Shown here: piece by piece, positions 34,219 through 42,320 of the stretch
Layout: every line of letters starts with the position of its first letter
How positions within the stretch are numbered: position 1 is the first letter of the stretch
Assembly: GCA_028278345.1 (NCBI GenBank)
Contig: JANQEL010000121.1
Coordinates: 1-51,347 of the forward strand
Direction of reading: 5' to 3'
DNA: 51,347 nt
DNA from: Myxococcota bacterium
GTDB taxonomy: Bacteria > Myxococcota_A > UBA9160 > UBA4427
Translations under genes and position numbers: made by a program
The notes under the pieces: generated by a model
Told to the model about the DNA's origin: nothing
Databases searched by the model: none
Seen by the model: only the letters and a program-made list of their open reading frames with translations

Positions 34219-35498
34219 CGAAGGCCGCCGACGTGCGGTCGCTCCGAGCATCCCCGGCGAGGGTCGTGCGCTACGCACTCGCGTGGCTCTGGATCTTCAC
34301 GATGTTGGGTTGTACGACCACGCCGCGATGGCAGACCGCGCATCGCCCCGACGCCCTCGATGCTGCGGCATTGCTGGCGACGGATTCCCTGGGCTTGCGT
34401 CGAGATCAGCGCGCAGACGAAGTGCCCGTCATCCCCGTTCGCGAGCGTCTTCGACCCTGTTGCGCATTCGGGTCGAACCTACGGGTGCGCGTCGGACCGG
34501 TCCCCATCCCCGCCGTGTCGATCGGGAACATTCGATCACCCGACGACATCGGACGTCACAACTACGACGTGGGGCAACGCGGCCAGGACATCATCGTCGG
34601 GAGCGAGAAGAACGGCCTCGTCTATACCTGCCGCGGTGGCTTCATCGACACGGCGCACGTACGCGACTACGCCGATTGGACGCTCTACCTGGGAACCCGC
34701 ATCGGGCGTGCCCTCGAAACCGGCGCGGTAATCGATCTGCCCGACGACGAAGGAGGCCATCGCCGCTTCGTGCTCGAGCCGGTTTCCCCCGAACTGATTC
34801 GCGTCGTCGGACGCCGCGACCTCACTGCGGCGTTGGCTGTCTTTGCGGGCTTTCAGCTCTCGATCTGGCACGAGATCGCCACCTGGTATGGCTGGTCGTC
34901 GCTCGACGCGTTTCCGGAGCGGGCATCGGCGTTCTCGCCGGAAGACCTCTATTCGAACCTGCTCGGTGCGAAGCTCGTCGGCCCCATCATCAGCGCGGGC
35001 AATGACGTGTCCGAAGGCGTCTACGCGCGGGCGGTCGACGGTTGGTTCGAGCAGTCGTTGCGCTTCCTCGGTGCCGTTGACGCACCGCTCGGCAACGCGG
35101 CGATGTTGTCCGTCGATCGCCTCTGGTGGGACTCGGGCGCACACCTGCCCGATGCCGATCTGGTAAGGCGTCGAAGCGTGCAGCTCGGCACGCAGATCAT
35201 TCCATGGCTCGTTCCCGGCGAGCGACTCGAGCCCGCCGAGCGCGAGGAGATCGAGGCGGTCTGCGGAAACGAACCCGAACCACACGTGCTTCGCAATCCG
35301 AGTCGTATCCCGGGTCTGGTCTTCGCCGAAGTCCTTCGCATGGAGGTCGTGTTGAGCGACGAGTTTCGTGCAAAGCCGGCCCTGCGCGCCTTCGCGCCGG
35401 TCGTACAGCAACGGGACATCCCGTTGATCCTCGACGCGATCCGAGAGGAGATGCGAAACGAGTTCGGACCGCTGGCGGATTCCCCTGAACTCCCTTGA
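34215..35498 (+). CDS. DUF4056-like lipoprotein
   Basis: A 427-residue protein with a lipoprotein signal (ALAWLWIFTMLGC, Cys33) and a large soluble domain. Recognisable parts are RPCCAFGSNL, GLVYTCRGGFIDTAHVRDYA, the histidine-containing SIWHEIATWYGW and SAFSPEDLYSNLLGAKLVG, which I associate with DUF4056, of unknown function. The conserved CRGGFID..HVRD and HEIATWYG segments look like a catalytic or metal site. Its ATG overlaps the stop of the pyrophosphatase-like gene (ATGA), so the two are co-translated. Another lipoprotein gene follows after 78 bp. Confidence 0.72.
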   Translation: MTKAADVRSLRASPARVVRYALAWLWIFTMLGCTTTPRWQTAHRPDALDAAALLATDSLGLRRDQRADEVPVIPVRERLRPCCAFGSNLRVRVGPVPIPAVSIGNIRSPDDIGRHNYDVGQRGQDIIVGSEKNGLVYTCRGGFIDTAHVRDYADWTLYLGTRIGRALETGAVIDLPDDEGGHRRFVLEPVSPELIRVVGRRDLTAALAVFAGFQLSIWHEIATWYGWSSLDAFPERASAFSPEDLYSNLLGAKLVGPIISAGNDVSEGVYARAVDGWFEQSLRFLGAVDAPLGNAAMLSVDRLWWDSGAHLPDADLVRRRSVQLGTQIIPWLVPGERLEPAEREEIEAVCGNEPEPHVLRNPSRIPGLVFAEVLRMEVVLSDEFRAKPALRAFAPVVQQRDIPLILDAIREEMRNEFGPLADSPELP

Positions 35499-35576
35499 CT
35501 CCCTTCGGAACCGGATCATTCGTCGGTGTCGTGCACTATCGTTCGGCGCCACGGACCCGGGACATGGGAGGGTGAA

Positions 35577-36881
35577 ATGAGTTGCCGAACACCGCGTTGG
35601 TTGTTGGCGGGGGTTTTCGTTTGCGGGTTCGTCTCCATCGTGGGCTGTCGTCATGCGGACGCTTCGAACCCCGTTGCGTTGCCCTCCCAACAGGCGGCCG
35701 ATGCTGGCGACGAACTCGCCGCCGCCTTCGACGAACTCGTCGAAGCCCTGCGTCTCCTCGAAGACGACATCCGCAAGATGCCGTCCTTTGGCGACGAGGC
35801 CGAACGAGTCGGAGGTTACCGCCACGTGCTGCGCGCCTTCGCCAAGGGGATGGAGGCGGAGATCCTGCAGGACGCCGACTATCCCTACTTCCGCATCCTC
35901 GATTGGTGGCTGCGCGAAGGCGGCGACAACCCCGACCAGCGCTACGCCTTCAGCCCCGTTCGCGGCGGTGAGACCTACCGCATATGGGGCGAGCTCGGTT
36001 CCGCGACGCGCGTGGAGTTTCAGCTCTACGCCGGGCGACCGTGGGACGGAACCGGGCGCTCAGCCGGCTTCTACACCTTCGAAGAACTGCAGCTCGAAGA
36101 GGATGGATCCTTCGAACTCTGGGTTTCGGCCGAACCCCGCGAGGGCAACTGGCTCTCGAACCCCGAGGACGTGACGACGCTCTTCGTTCGCCACATCTAT
36201 GGAGACTGGAACGAACAGCGGACGGGTGACGTTCACATCGACCGGGTGGGATACGAGGGGAGAAGGCGACCACAGGAATCAGCTGACGAACTCGCCCAGC
36301 GCATGCGCGCTGCGGCGGTGATGTTCTCGGCCACGGCTCGCAACTGGCCGCGCTTCGTTGCACATCGCTACATGCAGGGCCGCCCCGGTAACCAGGCCAC
36401 ACCGCCCATCGACACCTACCGCCTGGGCGGTGCCAAGGGGCGCTGGATGAGCGGCGGCTACTTCGAACTCGCCCAAGATGAGGCACTCGTCGTTCGCGTA
36501 CCGAAGACCCGCGCGCCCTATCAGGCCATCCAGCTGACCGACATGTGGTACGCCTCCCTCGAACATGGCAACCAGGTTTCGAGTCTCACGACTACCCAGT
36601 CTCACGAATCGCCCGACGGTGCCTTCTACTATGTCATCAGCGGCAGCGATCCGGGGCATGTGAACTGGCTCGATACGGGCGCGCTTCGCCGCGGCACCTT
36701 CATGCTGCGATGGGATGGAGTGCAGGGGGCACTCAGCGAGAGCGAGTTCCCTTCATCGCAGGTGCTGCCGATCGATCGGCTCGAAGAAGCCATCCCCGGC
36801 TTCACTCGAGCAAGCGAAGAGGAGCGCGAAGCCACTCGCGCCGCACGCAGGCGGCACCTGCAGCTTCGCTCCCACCGCTGA
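35577..36881 (+). CDS. DUF1214-like lipoprotein
   Basis: A 434-residue protein with a lipoprotein signal (LAGVFVCGFVSIVGC, Cys24). A coiled acidic segment follows and then a long beta-rich domain. The YPYFRILDWWLREGGDNPDQRY stretch is split over residues ~100-122, and the later GGYFELAQDEALVVRVPKT with QLTDMWYASLEHGNQ resembles DUF1214/DUF1254-type envelope proteins of unknown function. ATG at 35577 follows GGGAGGGTG. It is the third lipoprotein gene in a row on this strand. Its stop codon lies inside the first unit of an 18-bp tandem repeat. Confidence 0.72.
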   Translation: MSCRTPRWLLAGVFVCGFVSIVGCRHADASNPVALPSQQAADAGDELAAAFDELVEALRLLEDDIRKMPSFGDEAERVGGYRHVLRAFAKGMEAEILQDADYPYFRILDWWLREGGDNPDQRYAFSPVRGGETYRIWGELGSATRVEFQLYAGRPWDGTGRSAGFYTFEELQLEEDGSFELWVSAEPREGNWLSNPEDVTTLFVRHIYGDWNEQRTGDVHIDRVGYEGRRRPQESADELAQRMRAAAVMFSATARNWPRFVAHRYMQGRPGNQATPPIDTYRLGGAKGRWMSGGYFELAQDEALVVRVPKTRAPYQAIQLTDMWYASLEHGNQVSSLTTTQSHESPDGAFYYVISGSDPGHVNWLDTGALRRGTFMLRWDGVQGALSESEFPSSQVLPIDRLEEAIPGFTRASEEEREATRAARRRHLQLRSHR

Positions 36882-36960
36882 CGGCTCTATCTTTGCTGAC
36901 GGCTCTATCTTGGCTGACGGCTCTCTCGTGGCTGACGGCTCTATCTTGGCTGCGGGCTCA
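36877..36960. repeat. 18-bp tandem repeat
   Basis: Four units of 18 bp with consensus GCTGACGGCTCTATCTTG start at 36877, 36895, 36913 and 36931, and a partial fifth starts at 36949. Units 2 and 4 are identical; unit 3 differs at three positions. The first unit contains the TGA stop of the DUF1214-like gene, and the array ends at the stop of the convergent gene at 36958. In another frame it would encode the hexapeptide ADGSIL. Confidence 0.9.
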
Positions 36961-37296
36961 GCGCTTGGCGACGGGAAAGTGTTCCGTCGAGTCGTAGAGC
37001 AACTCGACGTCGGCCTCCTCGGGTGAGATCCCCTGGTAGAGGGTCTTGAACTCGAGGTCGATCGGGAGCTCCGAAGTCAGGAAGGTCTTCGTGCCTTCCT
37101 CTACATCATCGAGTTCGGAGATGAGCACGAGGATCGGGTTTCGGCGTGTGCGGATCAGGAAGAACTGCTCGGCGCGGGTCCCCTGGGTGCGATAGCTCTC
37201 GCGGAGCTCCTCTCGCCGCTCGGCGAGGGAAGCCAGCCACTCGCGAAGCCGCGGAACGTCGGCCTCGTCGACCCGTGCGATCGTGGTGTTCAGCAT
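36958..37296 (-). CDS. Small hypothetical protein (DUF6176-like)
   Basis: A 112-residue acidic soluble protein: an N-terminal strand TTIARVDEADVP, a basic/acidic helix (LASLAERREELRESYR), the strand RAEQFFLIRTRRNPILVLIS and a long helical-to-loop C-terminus ending in STEHFPVAKR. The strand-helix-strand order and 'deputy' ferredoxin-like size recall DUF6176, but I hold this weakly. ATG at 37296 has no clear Shine-Dalgarno; the frame is open upstream into the zinc-ribbon gene, so the start is uncertain. It follows that gene on the same strand by 32 bp. Confidence 0.6.
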   Translation of the reverse strand: MLNTTIARVDEADVPRLREWLASLAERREELRESYRTQGTRAEQFFLIRTRRNPILVLISELDDVEEGTKTFLTSELPIDLEFKTLYQGISPEEADVELLYDSTEHFPVAKR

Positions 37297-37328
37297 GTCG
37301 CGGCTCTGGTTGGCAGATCGAGCGCGAA

Positions 37329-37715
37329 TCACTCCCCGCGAATGAACGCCGCGACCCCTCGGAAGGCATCCATCACGGTTTCGTTCTTGAAGTCGCGGAA
37401 CTCGCCGGCATCCATGTAGACGCCGTGGGCGCGACAGACCTCGAGCTGGATGTGGCGCTGCTTCTCGTCGTTCACCAGCTCCATGCGGTCGCCGCAGCGC
37501 GGGCAGTCGATGTCGCGGATCTTGTTGAATTCCTTGCCGGTCTCGGGGTCGCCGCTGTCGATGAAGTCGGGCTCGTAGGCGTCCTTCAGCTTCTCGGCCT
37601 CGCCGTTGTCGAACCAGAAGCCCTTGCACATCGAACACTGATCGAAGAGGACGAGCCCCTCGAGGGTGCGGAACTTCCGCTCGTTCATTTCGCCGTTGCA
37701 TTTGGGGCAATCCAT
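37329..37715 (-). CDS. TFIIB-type zinc-ribbon protein
   Basis: A 128-residue protein with two zinc-ribbon halves. CPKCNGEM at residues 3-10 pairs with CSMCKGFWFDNGE near 27, the zf-TFIIB pattern with the WFD/G-E ending. A second CPRCGDRM near 62 is followed by CRAHGVYMDAGEFRD, the same layout degenerate. Such proteins are cytosolic and of unknown function. I chose the ATG at 37715, nine bases after GAGAGG, over the one at 37724, which sits directly on that site. It is transcribed toward the small hypothetical gene. Confidence 0.78.
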   Translation of the reverse strand: MDCPKCNGEMNERKFRTLEGLVLFDQCSMCKGFWFDNGEAEKLKDAYEPDFIDSGDPETGKEFNKIRDIDCPRCGDRMELVNDEKQRHIQLEVCRAHGVYMDAGEFRDFKNETVMDAFRGVAAFIRGE

Positions 37716-37905
37716 TTCCTTCATCCTCTCGATCGGGGCAGCGGGGCCCGGGCTGCGATGGAGCAGGTCCCAGTCTAGTCGCGTTGGTGGCGAATCGCGC
37801 CCCATTGTGGCGCCCCGGGGCGGCGGAACGAGGCAGTCCTTCCCACCCCTGCGGCTCCTCGGGCCGATCCGGGGCGATTCGCTCTGGCGCGCTTCTTGCG
37901 GTGGT

Positions 37906-37938
37906 TTGTGGATGGCTTGTGGATGGCTCGTGGATAGC
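37906..37938. repeat. Three 11-bp direct repeats upstream of the ThDP-enzyme operon
   Basis: TTGTGGATGGC at 37906 and 37917, and TCGTGGATAGC at 37928, form a tandem array of one-helical-turn units. They lie 68 bp upstream of the flavin reductase-like start in a 291-bp divergent region. Such helically phased repeats often bind regulators; no protein is assigned. Confidence 0.7.
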
Positions 37939-38006
37939 CAGCAGGAACAGACCCGCCGCCCGCCCGACGTCCGCGCGGTGCCGCGGCCGATTCAGGGAGG
38001 TGGGAA

Positions 38007-38600
38007 ATGTCGCAACTCGTTCAGCTCGAACTCGATGGCGCTCTGTGGGACCACGTCTTCGCGGTGGCGCCCCTGGTGATGGTGGGCACCCGCGAACCCG
38101 ACGGTTCCTTCGACTTCGCCCCCAAGCACAAGATCGTGCAGCTCACCCCGGGGCACTTCGGCTTCGTCTGCCGCGCCTCACACGCCACCCACCGCAACAT
38201 CGAGCGGGAGCGTGAATTTACCGTGAGTTGGCCGACCCCGCGTCACATCGTTCAGACGAGCGCCGCTGCGACGCCTCGCTGCGACGATGGTGAAAAGAAG
38301 GCCATGCGCGGACTCAAGACCTTCCCCGCCAAGGAGGTCGACGGCGTGCTGCTCGAGGGCTGCCCGCTCCATGTCGAGTGCCGCCTGGTGCGCGTGATCG
38401 ACGATCTCGGTGCCGACCACTTCATCATCGGCGAGGTCGTGGCCGCCTGGGCGGAGCGCGACGCGATTCGCAACCCCGAGGTGACCGACAGCGAGCTCGT
38501 CCACGAGCACCCGGTGCTCGCATATCTGCATCCGAGCCAGTTCGCGACAATCGAGAAGAGCTTCGGTTTTCCCTATTCGAAGGGTTTCGTCCGCAAGTAA
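38007..38600 (+). CDS. Flavin reductase-like FMN-binding split-barrel protein
   Basis: A 197-residue protein with the flavin reductase-like split barrel: APLVMVGTREPDGSFDFAPK (FMN phosphate region), HFGFVCRASHATHRNIER (typical TxxNI-like segment), EFTVSWPTP and GCPLHVECRLVRVIDDLG. Members reduce or bind FMN and often supply reduced flavin to monooxygenases. ATG at 38007 follows GGGAGGTG. It leads a plus-strand operon with a ThDP-dependent enzyme 9 bp later and two SDRs, so it may act as a redox helper in the same pathway. Confidence 0.8.
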   Translation: MSQLVQLELDGALWDHVFAVAPLVMVGTREPDGSFDFAPKHKIVQLTPGHFGFVCRASHATHRNIEREREFTVSWPTPRHIVQTSAAATPRCDDGEKKAMRGLKTFPAKEVDGVLLEGCPLHVECRLVRVIDDLGADHFIIGEVVAAWAERDAIRNPEVTDSELVHEHPVLAYLHPSQFATIEKSFGFPYSKGFVRK

Positions 38601-38609
38601 GGAGGCATC

Positions 38610-40385
38610 ATGAGCAACCCCCAGAACGAAACGATGACGGGCGGTGAGTTGATCGGACGCATGCTTCGCGCCGAGGGCGTCGAAGCCGTGTTCGGGATCA
38701 TCGACGGCACCTACCTGCAGCTCACGAAATCCCTGCGCGATCACGGGATTCGGCTGATCACGCCGCGCCACGAGACGAGTGCACTCCACATGGCCGGCGC
38801 CTATGCGCGCACCACGGGCAAACTCGGGGTCTGCATCGCGAGCAACGGTCCCGGAGTCGCGAACGCGCTGCCGGGCGTTGCGGTCGAGCAGGGTGAGGGC
38901 AATCGCGTGCTGCTGATCACCAGCAGCCGTCGCACCGGGATCATTCGCCCCGACCGCGGTGGTACCTATCAGCACTTCGACCAGGTGGGGACGATTTCCG
39001 CGATGTCCAAGTGGTCGAGCGGCGTCGACGCCGCAGACCGCATCCCCGAACTGCTGCGCCGCGCACTGCGCGAGTCGTTCCGTGGCCGGCCGGGGGTCGT
39101 GCACCTCGACGTGCCCGAAGATCTGGTGAACGGCGAGATGGAAGTCACCCCGGTGATGCTTCAGGTGCCCGAGGCCTACCGGCGCACGGAGCCCACGGTG
39201 GCTTCGGCCGAGCAGGTGAGGGCGGCGGCGGATCTCCTCTGCGACTCGGGCCTCGCGATGATCCACGCGGGGTCGGGCGTCGGACACGCGCTCGCCCACG
39301 GCGCACTGCTCGAGGTGGCCACGCTCTTGAATGCGCCCGTCACCACGAGCTGGGCGGGCCGCGGAGCCATTCCCGAGAACCTGCGCCTCGCGGTGCCGAT
39401 GATCCACATCGAGCTCAACAACCGCGTGCGCAACGAGGCCGATGTCGTGCTCTCGCTCGGCACCCGCTTCGGTGAGACCGACTGGTGGGGAAAACCGCCG
39501 TACTGGCGACGCGCCTCCGAGCAGCGCCACGTGCAGGTCGACATCGACGAAGAGATGCTCGGCTTGAACAAGCCGGTCGATCTCGCCGTGCAGGCCGATG
39601 CCGGGTGCTTCCTCGAAGCGTTGCGCGACGAACTCAAGCAGCGCGATCTCTCGGCCCTGCGCGAACGGCAGGAAAGCTGGCTCGCTGGCATCGAAGCCGA
39701 GCGCAAGCAGGAGCGGGAGACCTTCGACGCCGCCCTCGATACGGCCACCGACCACCTCCACACGCCGAACGTTCCCGTGATCTGCCAGCAGGTGATGGAC
39801 GACGATGCCGTGATCGTGATCGATGGCGGCAACACCGCGGTCTGGGCCAATACCTATCACGAGGTGCGGCATCCGCTTTCGGCCCTCGGCACCTTCAAGT
39901 TCGGGATGCTGGGTGCGGGCGTCTCCCAGGCGCTCGGCGCCCAGGTCGCCCACCCCGGGCGTCAGGTCTATTGCGTGATCGGCGACGGGGCGATGGGTTT
40001 CCATCCCCAGGAGATCGAGACGGCCATCCGCAACGAGCTGCCCGTCATCTTTCTCGTGATCTGCGATCGCCAGTGGGGAATGGTGAAGCTCACCCAGCAG
40101 ATCACCCTCAAGCCCGAGGAGACGCTGCTGCGCAAGCCGGTCGGCCCCGAGGGTTCGATCAACGCCGATCTCGGCGAGATCTGCTTCGACGAACTCGCCC
40201 GCAGCATGGGCGCCCACGGCGAGCGCGTATCGAACAAAGAAGATCTCGAACCGGCGCTCCGCCGCTGCATCGAGGCCGGACGCTGCGCGGTGGTCCACGT
40301 CGACGTCGATTCGCAGGAACACCTGTGGGCGCCGGGGCTGATGCACTTCAAGGCGATGCATCAAGAACCCGAGGAGCAGCCGTGA
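38610..40385 (+). CDS. Thiamine diphosphate-dependent enzyme (acetolactate synthase-like large subunit family)
   Basis: A 591-residue, three-domain ThDP protein. The N-terminal PYR domain has the proton-relay glutamate Glu55 in RHETSA. A central Rossmann-like domain follows, and the C-terminal PP domain carries GDG near residue 457. The canonical NN at the end of the ThDP/Mg motif reads CD (VICDRQWGMVK), so the second Asn, a metal ligand, is Asp; the following RQWG resembles sulfoacetaldehyde acetyltransferases. It could be a carboligase or decarboxylase of a keto acid. ATG at 38610 follows AAGGAGG. The stop overlaps the next start as GTGA. Confidence 0.85.
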   Translation: MSNPQNETMTGGELIGRMLRAEGVEAVFGIIDGTYLQLTKSLRDHGIRLITPRHETSALHMAGAYARTTGKLGVCIASNGPGVANALPGVAVEQGEGNRVLLITSSRRTGIIRPDRGGTYQHFDQVGTISAMSKWSSGVDAADRIPELLRRALRESFRGRPGVVHLDVPEDLVNGEMEVTPVMLQVPEAYRRTEPTVASAEQVRAAADLLCDSGLAMIHAGSGVGHALAHGALLEVATLLNAPVTTSWAGRGAIPENLRLAVPMIHIELNNRVRNEADVVLSLGTRFGETDWWGKPPYWRRASEQRHVQVDIDEEMLGLNKPVDLAVQADAGCFLEALRDELKQRDLSALRERQESWLAGIEAERKQERETFDAALDTATDHLHTPNVPVICQQVMDDDAVIVIDGGNTAVWANTYHEVRHPLSALGTFKFGMLGAGVSQALGAQVAHPGRQVYCVIGDGAMGFHPQEIETAIRNELPVIFLVICDRQWGMVKLTQQITLKPEETLLRKPVGPEGSINADLGEICFDELARSMGAHGERVSNKEDLEPALRRCIEAGRCAVVHVDVDSQEHLWAPGLMHFKAMHQEPEEQP

Positions 40386-41368
40386 GCTCGGAAAGAGCCG
40401 TGAGTGGCCCGGCGCGTTCGGTCCTGGTCACCGGCGCCTCGGGATTCATCGGGCATTCCCTCGTCGAGGCCCTGGCGGACGATCCGCGCGTCCTCGAACG
40501 CATCGTGGCCCTCGACGTGCGCGAGACCCCCGCGGATCGGCAGCGCGAGGGCGTCACCTACGTGGTGGGCGACATCCGCGACGCCTCGATCGAAGAGCAC
40601 ATTGCCGAGCACGCGGTCGACACCGTGGTCCACCTCGCGGCGATCGTGAATCCGGGCAAGGGGGATACCCGTGCGTTCGAGTATTCGGTCGACGTCGGAG
40701 GCACCCGCAACGTGCTCGACGCCTGCGTCAAGCACGGGGTTCGCCGGCTGATCGTCACGAGCAGTGGTGCCGCCTACGGCTACTACGCCGACAACCCCGA
40801 GTGGATCCACGAGAGCGACGCCATCCGCGGCAACACGACCTTCGCCTACTCGGATCACAAGCGCCTGGTCGAGGAGATGCTGGCCGAGTATCGCGACGCC
40901 CATCCCGAACTCGAACAGCTGATCTTCCGGCCGGGCACCATCCTCGGGGTGAGTGTCGACAACCAGATCACCGACATCTTCCAGAAGCCCGTGATCACCG
41001 GGGTCGCGGGGTCGGCGACGCCCTTCGTCTTCATCTGGGATCGGGATGTCGTGGCGTGCCTGCTCAAGGGCATCCACGAGGAGCGGAAGGGGATCTTCAA
41101 CCTGGCCGGCGACGGCGCGGTGCCGCTGGCCGAGATCGCCGAAATCGTGGGCAAGCACTACGTCGCGATTCCCGCCTGGCTGATTCGAGGGGCGCTGCGC
41201 TTGTTGAAACCGCTGGGGCTCAGCCAGTACGGCCCCGAGCAGGTCGACTTCCTGCGCTACCGCCCGGTGCTCGCGAACGACGCACTCAAGAGCGACTTCG
41301 GCTACACGCCGCAGAAGACCTCGCGCGAGGTCTTCGATTTCTACTGGGCGAATCGTGGCGGGGCCTGA
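40382..41368 (+). CDS. NAD-dependent epimerase/dehydratase (extended SDR)
   Basis: A 328-residue extended SDR with the NAD motif VLVTGASGFIGHSLVEAL, the DxR of the cofactor pocket in VVGDIRDASIE, the HLAAIVNPG strand and the sugar-epimerase-like SSGAAYGYYADNPEW. The catalytic YxxxK reads YSDHK. A hydrophobic C-terminal part (AWLIRGALRLLKPLGL) suggests a lipid or steroid-like substrate rather than a nucleotide sugar. The start is a GTG at 40382 overlapping the ThDP gene stop (GTGA); longer open frame upstream is a shadow. It overlaps the next SDR by 14 bp. Confidence 0.85.
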   Translation: MSSERAVSGPARSVLVTGASGFIGHSLVEALADDPRVLERIVALDVRETPADRQREGVTYVVGDIRDASIEEHIAEHAVDTVVHLAAIVNPGKGDTRAFEYSVDVGGTRNVLDACVKHGVRRLIVTSSGAAYGYYADNPEWIHESDAIRGNTTFAYSDHKRLVEEMLAEYRDAHPELEQLIFRPGTILGVSVDNQITDIFQKPVITGVAGSATPFVFIWDRDVVACLLKGIHEERKGIFNLAGDGAVPLAEIAEIVGKHYVAIPAWLIRGALRLLKPLGLSQYGPEQVDFLRYRPVLANDALKSDFGYTPQKTSREVFDFYWANRGGA

Positions 41369-42131
41369 ACCCGTCGTCGTCGTCACCGGCGCCGCGTCGG
41401 GGATCGGCGCGGCCCTCGTGCGCACCTACGCCTCGCATGGTGCACGGGTGGCGCTGCTCGACCGCGATGGCGAGGGCCTCGAACGGCATGCGCGCGCGGA
41501 AGACTTCTCGATCCCCTGCGACGTCACCGACGCCGCCACTTGTGCCCGGGCGATCGAGCAGGTGGCGAAGCACTACGGTCGAATCGACACCCTGATCAAC
41601 AACGCCGGCATCACCCACGTGAGCGCCTTCGAAGAAACCGACCCGGAAGTCATCCGCCGCGTGATGGACGTGAACTTCTTCGGCGCGCTCCACTGCACGA
41701 AGGCCGCGCTGCCCCACCTGATCGAAACCCGAGGACGCATCGGTGTGATGTCGAGCGTCGCGGGCTTCGCACCCCTCATGCGACGAACCGGCTACTGCGC
41801 GAGCAAGCACGCGCTTCACGGTCTTTTCGACACCCTTCGCGCGGAAGTCCGACCGCATGGGGTCTCGGTGACCCTCGTCTGCCCGAGCTTCGTGCGCACG
41901 GCGATCGGCGATCACGCCCTCGGCGGAGATGGTGGCGCACCGCGCGCCGATCGGGGAGAAGTGGGTCAGGCGATGGAGCCCGACGCCGTCGCGGCCCGCA
42001 TCCACCGCGCACTCGAACGCCGAACGCGACAACTTGTCGTCGGTCGCGTCGGAATAATCTCCTATTGGCTCAGTCGCATGTCGCCTTCGCTCTACGAACG
42101 CGCCATGACGTCGTCGCAGGGCGGGAGCTGA
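41355..42131 (+). CDS. Short-chain dehydrogenase/reductase family protein
   Basis: A 258-residue classical SDR with VVTGAASGIGAALV, the NNAG motif in TLINNAGITHVS, catalytic Ser in GVMSSVAGFAP and YCASKHALHG for YxxxK. The C-terminal RRTRQLVVGRVGIISYWLSR is a membrane-active helix common in SDRs of the steroid/retinol type. The start is a GTG at 41355, 14 bp inside the previous gene. It is last in the operon 38007-42131, which is followed by the sigma54 promoter of the nor operon. Confidence 0.88.
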   Translation: MAGPEPVVVVTGAASGIGAALVRTYASHGARVALLDRDGEGLERHARAEDFSIPCDVTDAATCARAIEQVAKHYGRIDTLINNAGITHVSAFEETDPEVIRRVMDVNFFGALHCTKAALPHLIETRGRIGVMSSVAGFAPLMRRTGYCASKHALHGLFDTLRAEVRPHGVSVTLVCPSFVRTAIGDHALGGDGGAPRADRGEVGQAMEPDAVAARIHRALERRTRQLVVGRVGIISYWLSRMSPSLYERAMTSSQGGS

Positions 42132-42239
42132 TTGCCCCATCGGAGGCGGTGAGCCCCAGACACTCGCGCGAGTTGGGACAGTCCTCCCGTGTGTCGGGCG
42201 AGAAGCCCCGTCGCGTGCTCTTCATGCGCTGCAGAGGCT

Positions 42240-42255
42240 TGGCCCTGCAATTGCA
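42240..42255 (+). promoter_or_regulatory. Sigma54-type promoter of the nor operon
   Basis: TGGCCCTGCAATTGCA fits the sigma54 consensus TGGCACG-N4-TTGCW: GG (-24) and GC (-12) are separated by exactly 10 bases and both invariant doublets are present. It lies 65 bp upstream of the norC ATG, leaving a 5' UTR of about 55 bases. Sigma54 control of NO reductase genes by NorR is known in other bacteria. I found no clear GT-N7-AC NorR box and no norR gene in the window. Confidence 0.7.
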
Positions 42256-42320
42256 TTTCAAGATGCCCAACAGCTTCGATGGCCTTGTCCGTTCGGGCCA
42301 ACAACGGGGGAGGTGCGCCG

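Noticed and set aside
36715..37026. A reading frame with ADGSIL hexapeptide repeats through the 18-bp array
   Set aside because: It overlaps the real 3' end of the DUF1214-like gene in another frame and the antisense small gene; no start signal supports it.
38178..40364. A 728-codon open frame on the minus strand over the ThDP enzyme
   Set aside because: Shadow of the ThDP gene; no motif and no ribosome binding site.
42253..42266. A GCATTT-C-AAGATGC imperfect palindrome suggesting an NsrR site before norC
   Set aside because: Its halves differ by an inserted base from the NsrR consensus and it overlaps the sigma54 -12 element. No NsrR gene is in the window.
42132..42320. A possible FNR/NNR box (TTGAT-N4-ATCAA) upstream of norC
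   Set aside because: Looked for on both strands and not found.
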